From positions 64,789,315 to 64,853,314 of the forward strand of contig NC_044566.1 in NCBI RefSeq assembly GCF_007565055.1: a stretch of 64,000 nt of DNA, given 5' to 3'. The position numbers and the translations under genes were made by a program. Positions 25,469 through 36,190 of this stretch are shown here, in pieces (the stretch's first letter is position 1; each line of letters opens with the position of its first letter). This DNA comes from Rhinopithecus roxellana (lineage: Eukaryota > Chordata > Mammalia > Primates > Cercopithecidae). The notes under the pieces are model-generated. The model did not search any database and was not told the origin of the DNA. It worked only from the letters and a program-made list of their open reading frames with translations.

Positions 25469-26400
25469 CCAAAGATTTGATTACAGGGACCCCATGGGTC
25501 CTCTTGGGTTCCTGGGGTGCACTGGGGTGTCTGTGGGTCCCCTTTACTTGCAGGCACAGTCTGGACAGTTTCTGCATACGCATTTCACATACACTTTTCG
25601 GGGGGGCAGTTTCGGGCTTCATCCAATTCTCAGGCAAATTGAGACCCAAATGGGTTTTAACAACACTGATCTAGGGTAATGATTTCCAATATTTTTGGAT
25701 CATGGACCCCCAACAGTTGAAAATTGAGCACACAGCTGTATGTTTATGTGTCCCCAAATGCAATTGTGTGTGACTGTATGAATATTTCAGGCATATTATA
25801 AAACATATATAAGGATAACGGTATACAAAAACCCGTCCTCTGTTGAAATATTTTGGGTACACGCTCTTTGAAGAACGTTGATCAAGGTCTTACTAGGGTA
25901 AGAGTCTTTCTGATTGAGCACGACACACACATTTGTATTCCCTGCCTTGGTACAAGTGGCATAAGGTTTTGAAGACACAGTGGGAGTGAGGGTCCTCTGG
26001 GGGATTTTGCATGACAAGGTTTCAAGCTGTGTTGTGCTGAAGTACTAACAGTCTGTACAGGAGGGCCTGTGGAAATAAGGAAGGACTTAGCAAAAGAAAT
26101 TCTTAATAAATTATTAGCAGATGTGAAAATTATTTGGTATTTGGGACTTAATACTGTTTACTGTAGAAGATAAAATGAAGCTGAATTTTAAGTCAGTTGA
26201 TGTTCTTTGAGGAAATGGAGAGTATTTTGAATTTAAAAAAATCCTTACTGAATGGAAATAATCAGAGCACGCAGCACTAAATGGCATCAATATCTCAATT
26301 ACTGTTATGAACTTTATGAAATGTGTTAACTCTGATTTTTCTCATTGTGTATTGAAATCAGTTTTTAAAAAGGCTAAATCTGATTTCATTGTATTTCTAG
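25469..26400. other. Intergenic DNA, nothing recognised
   Basis: The stretch 25480-25680 is G/C-richer than its surroundings but matches nothing that I can name. It ends at a good splice-acceptor-like sequence (ctgatttcattgtatttctag, reading into 26401). Confidence 0.35.
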
Positions 26401-26500
26401 GGTGATAAAAGAAAACGTGGCTGAAGTTACATGAAGTGCAGCTAGCAGTGTAATTCAGAAGAGTTAAGACCAGAAGTACTGGAATCATACCTCCTTTCAG
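26401..26500 (+). other. Candidate alternative exon (possible PSPC1 3' variant)
   Basis: Exactly 100 bases lie between an acceptor-like sequence (branch-point-like 'ctgat', T-rich tract, then 'ttctag') and a donor-like 'cag|gtcagt'. PSPC1's last regular exon starts in phase 0. In that phase this segment reads Gly-Asp-Lys-Arg-Lys-Arg-Gly-stop, a short basic tail like the Gly-Pro-Asn-Lys-Arg-Arg-Arg-Tyr end of the normal protein. The stop lies 76 bases before the donor, so a further exon would make the transcript a possible nonsense-mediated decay target. It could equally be chance. Confidence 0.3.
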
Positions 26501-27520
26501 GTCAGTCCGTATCTGCTCACTATTTCCTAACAGATCCTTGAGTATTCATTTCTTCCTATTTTTTTCTAGTCAATTCTTCCTGATTCTGTGGACTGTAATG
26601 AACATAAGTAATGGTCCCAGTGTTTTGAGTCAGTAGAATATTTATGAACAGTTAATAGCTGAAGCTGCATCCTCTATAACGTGGCCTGTTTTGGTAGGAA
26701 ACCCTGGCATCACAGCTGGTTTCTCAGCAAGTCGAGAGGGGACTCTGGCTGTGCCTTGCGCTCCTCTTTCCTTCCTGGTGTAATGCGTATATTGATTTGT
26801 CTTCAGGTAAAACTGGACTAAGAGGGGAAATGACATATCACAGAGGTCTTGGAGTGAGGAGAGAGGAAAAAACGGTCTTTGTAAAAAAATTTCCTATTGA
26901 TTTTTAATGACCTCCAAATCTAGAATTTTAAACTTTTGTTCCTTTGGAAAGTATGTAATCTTAAAAATGGCATCAGAAAATGAGATCCATTCCTCCTCCT
27001 CCTCTGCTTTCTACTTTTTCGGAGAGGGGTCACAATTTTTCTGTTCTTTTGTTATGTCACACATAAAATATTATTGAAACGTTAATGCAGTCTTTGTAAC
27101 AAAATTCCCATGGGTACATTGTCATTCTAATAGATTAAGTATAGTATTAAGTATAAGTATAGTATTAAGTATATTTCTTTTCTAGCTTTTGTCTGGTGAT
27201 ACCAAACATTATTCTGTCTTATTCTTGCTGCTGCTACAAGTGGTTCTGGGGACAGGAGTGACTGTGGCCCGAGAGCTTCTTGGAAATGAAGGGTCTCCCA
27301 CACAGGACACAGAGTCCTGAAAGTCGAAAAGTCCATTTTAAGTGGGAAGATTAGGTCATGTGTACTAATGGTTTCTTTTCTAGGATTTGTGCGCACTTGG
27401 TTTGAGATGATGTATTCCATAGTTTTGAGAAATTTTACCTTTTCAGAGTATCTGACACCTCATGCAGCACAAAAATGTGACAGCTGTTTTGCATACTATA
27501 CCCAGCTCTAGAAAGTTAAT
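26501..27520. other. Intergenic DNA; short AT repeat at 27131-27175
   Basis: A small imperfect tandem of 'tagtattaagtata' occurs at about 27131-27175. No gene seen. Confidence 0.4.
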
Positions 27521-27525
27521 CTCAG

Positions 27526-27641
27526 GCTTTGGTTCTCAAGCCTGGGCCCTGGACCAGCAGCATCGTCATCTGGGAGCCTCAGAATGCACATTCTCAAGCC
27601 ACACCCTCAGCCTATGCAACAGAAATTTTGAGGATGGAAAC
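27526..27641 (-). mobile_element. MER5A-like DNA transposon remnant, reverse
   Basis: Contains 'ttggttctcaagcctgggcc', 'ctggaccagcagcatcgtca', 'agaatgcacattctcaagcc' and 'caacagaaattttgaggatg'. This is the order of MER5A read in reverse. Ancient. Confidence 0.75.
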
Positions 27642-30400
27642 TAGAGATAATTTTATAGTCTATGGAGATTTTATTGAAATTAAACTTTCAAATTGCTGTA
27701 TACATAGGTCTCTGAAAATCCAAAGAACCAATCTCATATATGGGTAAGGAAATATATGGGAAAGGAAAAATGTGTACATAAGCTATCTGTGGCATAGATC
27801 AAGCCTGTGGCATTCTGTGGCCTTGAGAGAGAAGGGGAGAGAGATTTTAAGCTTATCAAGTAGATTTGTCATTGGAACTTTAGGATTTTAAAATTTTGGT
27901 TAAAAAATGTGAATACTGTTACTTCAGTTAAAGTGACTCCTTTTATAGATTTTACTTTCTAACAAAGTCAGTGAAAAGAAACCGAAGTTCACTCCAGAAA
28001 CATGTAAAGAAAGTAAAATTATTAAAATGCCAAATATTTAATTCTTGTGACAGTGAACTACTTTTATTATAAAGAGTTAAGAAATTGCCATTTCCGTGAC
28101 AGTTTCCTCCTTCAACAATCTTAATATTGACCCTTGAATTAAATAGGTCTGCCAGGCAGTGATTCTAGTCTAGCAAATTACTTGAGGACTGAAAGCTCTT
28201 GTTTCTTTAGAAAAATACACTATGGAGATTAGATCCTGTTTACTAGTGAAGACTCTATCTCTTTTCCAGGTCAAAACATTTTGTGGGAAATACCCTGTTC
28301 GTGACCTGGAAGAAACAAGACAAAACAAATCTTACCTCACTTACGAATTTCTTACTCCATACAGTTTATGGATGTCTGGGCAATCAGCACTTTCCATTTA
28401 AAAACATGCTACAGGGGCACATTTTCTGTGGTTAAAAATGATCTCTGGAATAATTGTAAACTGCAGTTTTCCTTTTTATCGAGGGTTTTGGCTTTTTATT
28501 TGTAAATTAAATCAAGATGTTACCTACTCCTTGGTGTGGTGGTCTTGCTGGTTCATGTTGGAAAGTAGTATGGCAGCAATGCACCAATTCAGAATAGCCA
28601 GCAAATCCCTCCTTTCAACGCTCTGTGACTGGGAACCATTAGAGGATTTTTAAAAACCATCCCTCATAGCCCACAATTTTGAGTCAACTCTCAAAGTTGG
28701 GAATAAGAAAACTGGCATTGTTGGGAGAAAAATCGTTTTTACTGAAGCATGAACTGGCTGAGGCAAGCAAATAGCGGGAGTTGGCAGAGGAAGGCGAGCG
28801 TGCTGTGGGGACGCGTGGAGGCGTCACCTTCAAAACTAAAGTGCCATGCGGACCGATGAGTCCTTGATCTTGTTCCCATTTGACTGAATTGTAAACCACT
28901 TCATTGTCTTCACAGTCTTGCCACTTACCTAATGAGGCTTTTCTGAACCTGGAAGGAGACGTCTAGAAATCCCAGCTTTGCTGTGTAAGGACCATTAGCT
29001 GCAAGTCAGCGGAAGTCTCTAGAAAGCAGTGTGAATTCCATAGTGGTCTTGACTTAGCAAGGATTTGGGACAAGTCTAAAACTTCAGACTTAAAGCTTTG
29101 ACACGTTAACTGCATAAAATATTAAACATTTTGAACTTCTTTAGCCTTTGTCAGTTCGCGAGCCAGGTTTTTCAGTCTGTTGTATGTCTCCTGCTTTTCC
29201 TTGTTTTGCTAATCATCCTCCTTGAGCTTCTCCACTGTTTTTATTCTGGGCATCCAATCCAGCCTTTCACGGTGTGTGCTTCCTCAGGCCCCTGGTTCAC
29301 ATGCTGAGTGCCCTGTAGGCCTCGCCGCACTAGTATATGCTCACCAACAGTCTGCTTCGTTTGGGAAGGTGCCTCACTTTCAAAGCTACCCAGTACGATG
29401 CGTACAGTGCAGTACAAAGCGGAACTCAGGAAGTAGCACCTGAGCTTCAAATAGACTTTCCTGATCATTCTACTGAGTAAGATTCTCCACATTTAAGAAT
29501 CAAGATAGGATTGACTTGTGAGGATAGTATATTTTTGGACTGAAACCAAACTCCTCATGTCTAATTGTAGTTATTCAATGTTATCAGAATCCCTATTTTT
29601 GGCAGAACAGACAAAAGAATGTGTAGTGTACTTTCTACTACAGCCATTACAGCAAACTATATCCAGAGTGCTGTTGCTAGTAAATAGCCAAATTATGTTG
29701 TCCTTACCCAAGTAGACAGTGGGAAGGAACAATGGCAGAGGACATGATGCGAGTCTGGCCACAGCCATGCATCCCATGTGTGGCCATCTCAGTCCTGAGA
29801 TCACCTGTCCTAGGCCATGAACTGAATCATGTCCTAGTGCTATATCTGACTTCATAGCTTTCCAGGGGAAAAGACTAGGAGATCTGTGACATGACTAGGT
29901 CACATAAGCTGTGCTGCACACACTTTACACTACACGAAGTTGCCCTGGGCCTTGACCTGTAGTTCTAAACATTATCTATAAACCTTTTGGTAAGGTGCTG
30001 CCTGAGAATTGCTTTGTTTTTCAGAGGGATCATTGCTCAGGGTTTTTTCCCCGATAACTTGAACTATCTGGCGATTCCTGTTTGGTTTGTATCTTAGACA
30101 GCCCTGCCTTCCTGATGAACAGTCGGTCACCTTCTCACGTGTTCCTGACGCTGTTCGTTCACATCTGACGCTGTTCGTTCACATCTGTAGCTGGACTCCT
30201 GCTGTCTCCTTTACTGCTCCTGACGTGCACTGTGAACTCAGATCTCCCTGTTCCCCCGGAAAGCTATGAAATCAGATACACTGCATGATTCAATTTAGTT
30301 GAAAAAGTCCAATCTCGGCCCTCACTTAGCTAGAAAACCACAAATATCTACTGTCTTTTAAAGTTTTGAGACTTGAGATATAAAAGGAAACAGACTAACA
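27642..30400. other. Space between the two genes, nothing coding recognised
   Basis: This is the stretch between PSPC1 downstream sequence and the probable 3' end of MPHOSPH8. Several open frames under 100 codons lie here; none resembles a known family. A 20-bp tandem duplication at 30146-30185 is listed separately. Confidence 0.35.
30146..30185. repeat. 20-bp perfect tandem duplication
   Basis: The unit 'tgacgctgttcgttcacatc' occurs twice back to back, without mismatch. Confidence 0.95.
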
Positions 30401-30407
30401 TCATAGT

Positions 30408-30413
30408 TTTATT
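30408..30413 (-). terminator. Distal poly(A) signal for MPHOSPH8
   Basis: AATAAA on the - strand about 1.2 kb after the stop codon. Choice between this and the proximal signal is not decided by the sequence. Confidence 0.45.
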
Positions 30414-30738
30414 GACAAAACCATAGGAAAAGGCAGTGTTAGGGTGTAAAGTAAAAATGGTTCTCTGAAATATCTACACAAACGTGAATTCTGAAAAGTT
30501 TTCATTAAAATCTTATTTCATACAATTATAAACTAATGAGGAGCAAAACAATTGTCACCTTCTGCATAACGCAGCCTGAGCTCGACTGATGCTTAAGCAG
30601 CAGGAACTTGTCTCAGACAAGGCGGCGGCTCCCACACAGCAGCCAGGCTTCGTTACCTAAGCTCCATCTTCCCAGTTGGTGGTCAAAACTGGGGCACAAG
30701 ATCTGGCTTTTCAAAAAAACCGTATAGACTCCAAGAAA

Positions 30739-30977
30739 CTTTTTTTTTTTTTTTGAGACAAGGTCTCATTCTGTCACCCAGGCTGGAGTGCAGTGGCTTT
30801 TGATGGCTCTCTGCAGCCTTGACCTCCCCGGCTCAAGCAATCCTTTCACCTCAGTCTCCGAGTACCTGGGACCACAGGCGTGTTCCACCCCGTGTTACCC
30901 AGGCTGGTCTCGAACTCCTTGGCCTAAGCAATCCTCCAGCCTCAGCCTCCAAAGCACTGGGATTATAGGTGTGAGCC
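30739..30977 (-). repeat. Alu with internal deletion, - strand
   Basis: T-tail, 'gagacaaggtctcattctgt' and later 'gttacccaggctggtctcga'. About 60 bases between the monomers are missing at 'gtgttccaccccgtgttacc'. Sense to MPHOSPH8. Confidence 0.88.
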
Positions 30978-31116
30978 TATAATATTCTTTTAGGCCTCAT
31001 AGTGTACAAGTGACTACAGCACATTTACAAGTGACTGCCATCTCCAGAATGTGTGGCAACTGTCTACTAGAAAAAGATCAGGCCTCCCAACCCTTTCAGG
31101 GGCAGCAAACCCACAC

Positions 31117-31122
31117 TTTATT
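31117..31122 (-). terminator. Proximal poly(A) signal for MPHOSPH8
   Basis: AATAAA on the - strand, about 510 bases after the stop codon. Confidence 0.4.
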
Positions 31123-31247
31123 TGGTGCTTGGGTAACTTGAATATAACATGGCTCCCCTTGCTGTAAGCAAATGCTTTAGAGCTGAACTTTTTCTTCTTT
31201 TTTTTTTTTTTAAAGCACAGAAGTTCACCAGGGCTAGTAGAAATTTC

Positions 31248-31355
31248 AAGGAGAATCACTTGAACCCAGGAGGCGGAGGTTGCAGTGAGCTGAGATCGTG
31301 CCATTGCACTCCAGCCTGGGCAACAAGAGCAAAACTCCGTCTCCAGAAAAAAGAA
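31248..31355 (+). repeat. Alu right-arm fragment, + strand
   Basis: Begins at 'ggagaatcacttgaacccag' and ends 'ctccgtctccagaaaaaag'. 5'-truncated to the last third of an Alu. Antisense in the MPHOSPH8 transcript. Confidence 0.88.
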
Positions 31356-31628
31356 AGTAAGTCTTTAATTTTCTTAAATAATCCTCATATGTACTATCCA
31401 CATTGTGGAAAAACTGAAATACGCAGTCTGGACACTGCACTGAGATTCCAGCATACTGGCACAGACACAGCTATGTCGCATCTTACAGACTACAACAGAC
31501 AACAGGCTTAACTGCAAGAGGTTTACAGACAAAACTTTACATAGGTGTGCTAGAAGAATTCCAAACTGCTGTCAGAGAGAGTGTAGGAATAGGTCTGAAG
31601 AGAACTCCACCCAATCCCTGCTGTTTGG

Positions 31629-31670
31629 TCACTGCAGCTGCACTCTGTATGCACCTATTAGCAACTTAAC
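31629..31670 (-). CDS. MPHOSPH8: MPHOSPH8 exon 14, coding part
   Basis: After an acceptor ending 'ttcaacag' the frame reads VKLLIGAYRVQLQ and stops at TGA (31629-31631). These 13 residues (about 848-860) are the C terminus and match my memory of the human protein. The rest of the exon is 3' UTR. Phase 0 entry agrees with exon 13. Confidence 0.95.
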   Translation of the reverse strand, partial: VKLLIGAYRVQLQ

Positions 31671-32216
31671 CTGTTGAAAGAAAAGAATGCAGCTGTCAGT
31701 ACAGATCCAGATTTCCCCTTTCTTACAAGAAAAAAAACCACACATGGCCAAGATCTGCTTCTATTATTTGGCAATATTTTCAAGTTGCTTATCAATTTAC
31801 ATTGTTAGATCATTGCCATTTTAATTCAAGAAATAATTCCAAGTGCTATTAATTTTATATTACTGTTTTATTAGAGAGACTATTTTGTCCAGCTTCCTTT
31901 CATACAAGAGAGGTTAGGGACCGGCCTAAAGACATATATTTGGCAATTCCACACCAAGGCCTAGAACATGATTCAGATGGCTCCATCCTCTATAAAGAGG
32001 CGTTCTTCTCAGCTGCAACCTAGTCCTGTTCCTGCCGCATTATTATGTCTAACACACTGTAGATGGAGAGAGGGTGCACCTAGCATCACTACCCTAGGGA
32101 GTGCGTGTCTCTAGGACAGGTACACCAGGATTCTTGGAATTTTTTTCTAATGTTGATAAAGTAATCTGGAGTAACAACTTGAGTACTGACACTACATATG
32201 AAGAAAGGATTGTCAC
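31671..32216 (-). other. MPHOSPH8 intron 13
   Basis: GT-AG intron with no repeat that I can name. Confidence 0.85.
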
Positions 32217-32300
32217 CTTGGCAGAGGGTGCTTCTGTCAATCTTATGAAGAGTTTATTGGGACCTGCAATAGGGCTGAATGAGTAAACAAAATGACTGTC
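32217..32300 (-). CDS. MPHOSPH8: MPHOSPH8 exon 13
   Basis: 84 bases, phase 0 at both ends. Encodes 28 residues beginning DSHFVYSFSP and ending TEAPSAK (about 820-847). Acceptor 'tgtag|gacag', donor 'aag|gtgaca'. Part of the C-terminal domain after the ankyrin repeats. It reads Ile where I recall Val in human (SPIAGP versus SPVAGP). Confidence 0.95.
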
Positions 32301-32425
32301 CTACAATGGAAAGAGAAAAAAAAATCAGTGCTTTTTCAAACTTACACCAGAAACTGTTAAAACACCAATGATGTAAAAGAATCAAAAATAAGTTTTGTTT
32401 TTTATTTCATAAGTCAAGATGCTGT

Positions 32426-32684
32426 GAAGGAGGCCAAGGCGGCCAATCGCTTGAGCCCGTAAGTTGGAGACCAGCCTGACCAACACGGTGAAACCCCATC
32501 TCTACAAAAAATACAAAAAATTAGCCGGATGTGGTGGCGTGCATCTATAGTCCCAGGTAGTTAGGAGGCTGAGGCGGGAGGATTGCTTGTGCCTGGGAAG
32601 TCAAGGCTCCAGTGAGCTGTGATCCACGCCACTGCACTCCAGCTTGGTCAACAGAGTGAGACCCTGTCTCAAAAAAAAAAAAAG
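32426..32684 (+). repeat. Alu, + strand, 5'-truncated
   Basis: Starts inside the left monomer ('ggaggccaaggcggccaatc') and ends in an A13 tail. In MPHOSPH8 intron 12, antisense to the gene. Confidence 0.88.
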
Positions 32685-33131
32685 TGACTTACTTTTCCCT
32701 TGATTTATTAAAAATATACAAATGACAAAATCAGTCCAGGAAACTGGATTAGAATGCACCCAGCAATACACAGTACAAGTGTTAAAATGGCTGTATCTAG
32801 GGAATTTTGCTTAATTCAGTCCAAGGAAAGAATTCTAAAAGTGGCAAAGTATGTACAAAGAATCTTTGAGATCATTAAGAATTTATATTCAGAACAATGC
32901 TAGCCCTAAGACAGTATGGGTAAGCACAATTTAAGGCAAAAAAATAAACAGGAAAAATTCCTACTGACAAAATTTAGGATAATTACGGGTATGACCTCAT
33001 TCCCAACCACTATTATTGGATTAGTTTCTGAATGATTATATTTTATTAAGACACAGGAATTTAAAATTAAGTCACCTATGCTTTTGATTAGAAGAATTTA
33101 CTTTTCAATAGTGAAATACAGAGTATCTTAC

Positions 33132-33259
33132 CAGAAAAACAGGAAGTTGAAATTTATCATTCAGAACTACAGCTTGTACACTACATGGTCCACAGAGCCG
33201 AGCAATAACTTCTTTACCCAAAAAGTTTGCATGGAAGATAAACAGCAGGATGCCAGAGC
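33132..33259 (-). CDS. MPHOSPH8: MPHOSPH8 exon 12
   Basis: 128 bases. Completes the split Gly codon and encodes SGILLFIFHANFLGKEV through FQLPVFL (about 777-819). Acceptor 'ttttcag|gctctgg', donor 'ctg|gtaaga'. Part of the compact hydrophobic C-terminal domain of MPP8; the C-terminal region of MPP8 is implicated in HUSH assembly. Intact. Confidence 0.96.
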
Positions 33260-33689
33260 CTGAAAATGGGAGACGTATGTGAATGACTTCAGATGCAGCC
33301 TTCAGCCCCCAGAGAGAGGAACACTCAACACCAGACGGAAGCAGGCCCCCAAGCTGGACCTGGCCAGACAGGCATCACCCACTCCGCCTGGAGGCGCAGA
33401 GGAGGTTGGCCCTCTCAAAGCTTGTGTCACCCGGCATTTTTCAACCCACAGAACTCTTTTTACCTTTTGCCCAAGTAATCTCTACTGACAGTTCCTGGAA
33501 AAGACTTAAGTATGATTTTCTATACTGAAGTTATTAAACTGGTATTTGAAACATTACTGCTGAATGTGCACATGTCCCAGGGACATTCCTGTGGTGGGCA
33601 CCTTTGGGTGTGGGTCTGAGTGGTTTTCCATTTTCTTCCACATACCTTTTTGTCCCTTCCAATTTTTCTGATTAATACATACCCAAAAT

Positions 33690-33988
33690 TGGCCAGGCAT
33701 GGTGGCTCATGTCTGTAATCCCAGCACTTTGGGAGGCAGAGGCGGGCAGATCACTTGAGGCCAGGAGTTCAAGACCAGCCTGGCCAACATGGTGAAACCC
33801 CGTCTCTACTAAGAATACAAAAATTAGTTGGGCGTGGTGGCGGGTTCCTGTAATTCCAGCTACTCGGGAGGTTGAGGCAGGAGAATTGCTTGAGCCCGGG
33901 AGGTGGAGGTTGCAGTGAGCCAAGATTGTACCACTGCACTCCAGCCTGGGGAACAGTGTGAGACTCCTTCTCAAAAAAAAAAAAAAAG
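33690..33988 (+). repeat. Alu, + strand
   Basis: From 'ttggccaggcatggtggctc' to an A15 tail. In MPHOSPH8 intron 11, AluS-like. Confidence 0.92.
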
Positions 33989-34149
33989 TTGGTGGATGCA
34001 GACATTATGCAAATGAAAACTGCAGGCCCAGCAGTTGTAGGTGTCAGTGGGTGCTCAGGTTCACCGGGGCCAGCTCAGGGCATCGCTCTCTGGCGCTCAC
34101 ACCTGGCAATGCAGATGGTCCACCTGAATAATCAAAACTATAAATTATT

Positions 34150-34445
34150 GAACGGGCACAGTGGCTCACGCCTGTAATCCCAGCACTTTGGGAGGCTGAA
34201 GCAGGCAGATCACTTGAGGTCAGGAATTTGAGTCCAGCCTGGCCAACATGACCCCATCTCTACTAAAAATACAAAAATTGGCCGGGCGTGGCAGTGGGCG
34301 CCTGTAGTTCCAGCTACTCCAGAGGCTGAGGCAGAAGAATCACTTGAACCCAGAAGGCAGAGGTTGCAATAAACCAAGATCATGCCACTGCACTGCAGCC
34401 TGGGTGACACAGGGAGACTCCCTTTCAAAACAACAGCAACAACCA
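34150..34445 (+). repeat. Alu, + strand
   Basis: From 'gaacgggcacagtggctcac' to 'caaaacaacagcaacaacc'. In MPHOSPH8 intron 11, AluS-like and diverged. Confidence 0.9.
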
Positions 34446-34555
34446 AACCTGATCAATTATGATTCCACAATGTCAAATTCTCTCAACACTAAGATATTAC
34501 AAATGGCTCTTTCAGGGGCAGGGCTAGATGTTCTTAAATATATTTTCCAGGAATG

Positions 34556-34750
34556 AATACTAAATTGTGTTGTAAGTATGAACTTGCAATAAAATAAAAT
34601 ATGATTTAGAATTTATTTGAAAAAGAATGAACTTGAATAAACTGGTAAATATTGACAACCAACAATAGAGTATCAGTCAGTGCTAAACAGAAATGCACTA
34701 TCTAGACATGGAAGGACTCTCGGATGCCTACTGCTAAATGAAAGAGGCCA
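34556..34750 (+). repeat. 195-bp direct duplication, copy 1
   Basis: Matches 35996-36190 in the same orientation with only four mismatches seen by eye (about 98%). The similarity begins and ends abruptly. Copy 1 is the truncated one: in copy 2 the sequence continues into a longer old repeat. Spacing between copies is exactly 1440 bases. Confidence 0.95.
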
Positions 34751-35284
34751 CTTCACAAAATGGGGAACAGGTTTCTAAGCAAAAAAAGCCAGAGCCCAGC
34801 TGCCTCCACATCTGCCTGGCACCACGTGTAGAGAGGGCCAGCCGCAGTCCTGCCTGGAGACGGGCTGTGGAGCAGAGGCTAGAGAGGGAAGTGGCTTCTC
34901 CATCTCTTCCACCAGCTTTACTATAGGGCAAGAGTATTTTTTCTTTTTCAAAAAGGGCAAAGACTTTACAAACAACACAATTCAGGGGAAAAACATTCCA
35001 GGCTCAGCATCTTAATAACTCAGACACTGAATTTTAATAAAACTCACTGAGCACTAGTGTGATTAGGAAACCCTAACTTCAGTGCTCTCAATGGGGTTAA
35101 AACAGGGATGGGGTGTCAGCCGGGTGTCTCTTCCAGAGCAGCTCTGCCGTTAACTGGTTTGCAAAACTATTACACACAACGGAATTTCCTTAAAGTTTTG
35201 TTCCAAGAAAGGAATCTGTCTAAAAATCTGTTAATATCGTGTCACGTTTCACACAGAGAAGTGTGAAGGGAGGCATAGGCTTAC

Positions 35285-35439
35285 CTTCTGGTATGTTCTG
35301 TGGGGGTTTGTAATTGAAATCTGTTGAAAAATCAGGCCCCTCACAGAGTCGATGACATGCGATTGGAAAAACTGGTTCTAGCAGAGCAAGGCGAGCTTCA
35401 AAGTAATCCTTTATTGTCTCTTCTGCTACTCTTGAAAGT
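35285..35439 (-). CDS. MPHOSPH8: MPHOSPH8 exon 11
   Basis: 155 bases with split codons at both ends. Reads (T)LSRVAEETIKDYFEAR, then LLEPVFPIACHRLCEGP and ends KPPQNIPE(G), about residues 725-777. It links the last ankyrin repeat to the C-terminal domain. Acceptor 'tttcttag|actttc', donor 'gaag|gtaagc'. It lies between the two copies of the 195-bp duplication. Confidence 0.96.
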
Positions 35440-35599
35440 CTAAGAAAAAAAGTAGTACACGTTGTTAACATTAATGTAGAAAAGAACCACAAGCCTGTTG
35501 AATACCAGTAAGGCCTTCCCAGGCCAACCTTCCAAAAAAGAGCTGCAGCTCTGCCTGCCTTCTTTCCAGCTTGACTTCCACCCGGCGGCACCCGACAAC

Positions 35600-35744
35600 C
35601 TGTGTATCTGTCTTGTCCATCTCAGTGGAACTGAAGTTCTAAGAGGGCAAGTCTCTTCCCCCACTGCCGTTTCCATCTCCCCAGTCTTTAGAACAGTGCC
35701 TGGCACAAAGTCTGTGCTTACTACATAGTTGTCTAATGAATCAG
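35600..35744 (+). repeat. L2 LINE 3' fragment
   Basis: 'ttctaagagggcaagtctct', 'gaacagtgcctggcacaaag' and 'cttactacatagttgtctaa' follow the usual order of the L2 3' end. Ancient; in MPHOSPH8 intron 10. Confidence 0.7.
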
Positions 35745-35995
35745 TGGAAAATCAGAAAGGGGAACCCCTCAGTACTCGGCAAATCAGGAAAGTGGGTCGC
35801 TCTACTTGCTGGATCTAAGCACACACCCCGTGTGACCAGAGGAGTCGGGATTGCGGCCATCAGCAGCACCGAGTGCAACAGGCGCGGTCCCAGAGGCCCA
35901 CCCGAGACCTGTGACGTAAACACCGCCTTGAATTCGCTACTGTCTGGTATGTGCGAGTTTGTGATGTGTGTTGCCGAGAGTGCTGAAGTGATAGA

Positions 35996-36190
35996 AATAC
36001 TAAATTGTGTTGTAAGTATGAACTTGCAATAAAATAAAATATGATTTAGAATTTATTTGAAAAAGAATGAACTTGAATAAACTGGTAAATATTGACAACC
36101 AACAACAGAATATCAGTCAGTGCTAAACAGAAATGCACTATCAAGACATGGAAGGACTCTTGGATGCCTACTGCTAAATGAAAGAGGCCA
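35996..36190 (+). repeat. 195-bp direct duplication, copy 2 (probable source)
   Basis: Near-identical to 34556-34750. Here it runs on without a break into old repeat sequence (36191-36610), so this is the more likely parent copy. Confidence 0.92.

Larger units (their letters stand above)
30408..31628 (-). other. MPHOSPH8: Probable MPHOSPH8 3' UTR
   Basis: Region downstream of the MPHOSPH8 stop codon on the - strand, drawn to the AATAAA (read on -) at 30408-30413. A nearer AATAAA lies at 31117-31122. The UTR contains an Alu right-arm fragment (31248-31355) and, if the distal signal is used, a shortened reverse Alu (30739-30977). These two face each other in the transcript. Confidence 0.5.

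Noticed and set aside
28684..28899. Possible short coding exon on the - strand
   Set aside because: No convincing acceptor and donor around it and no recognisable product.
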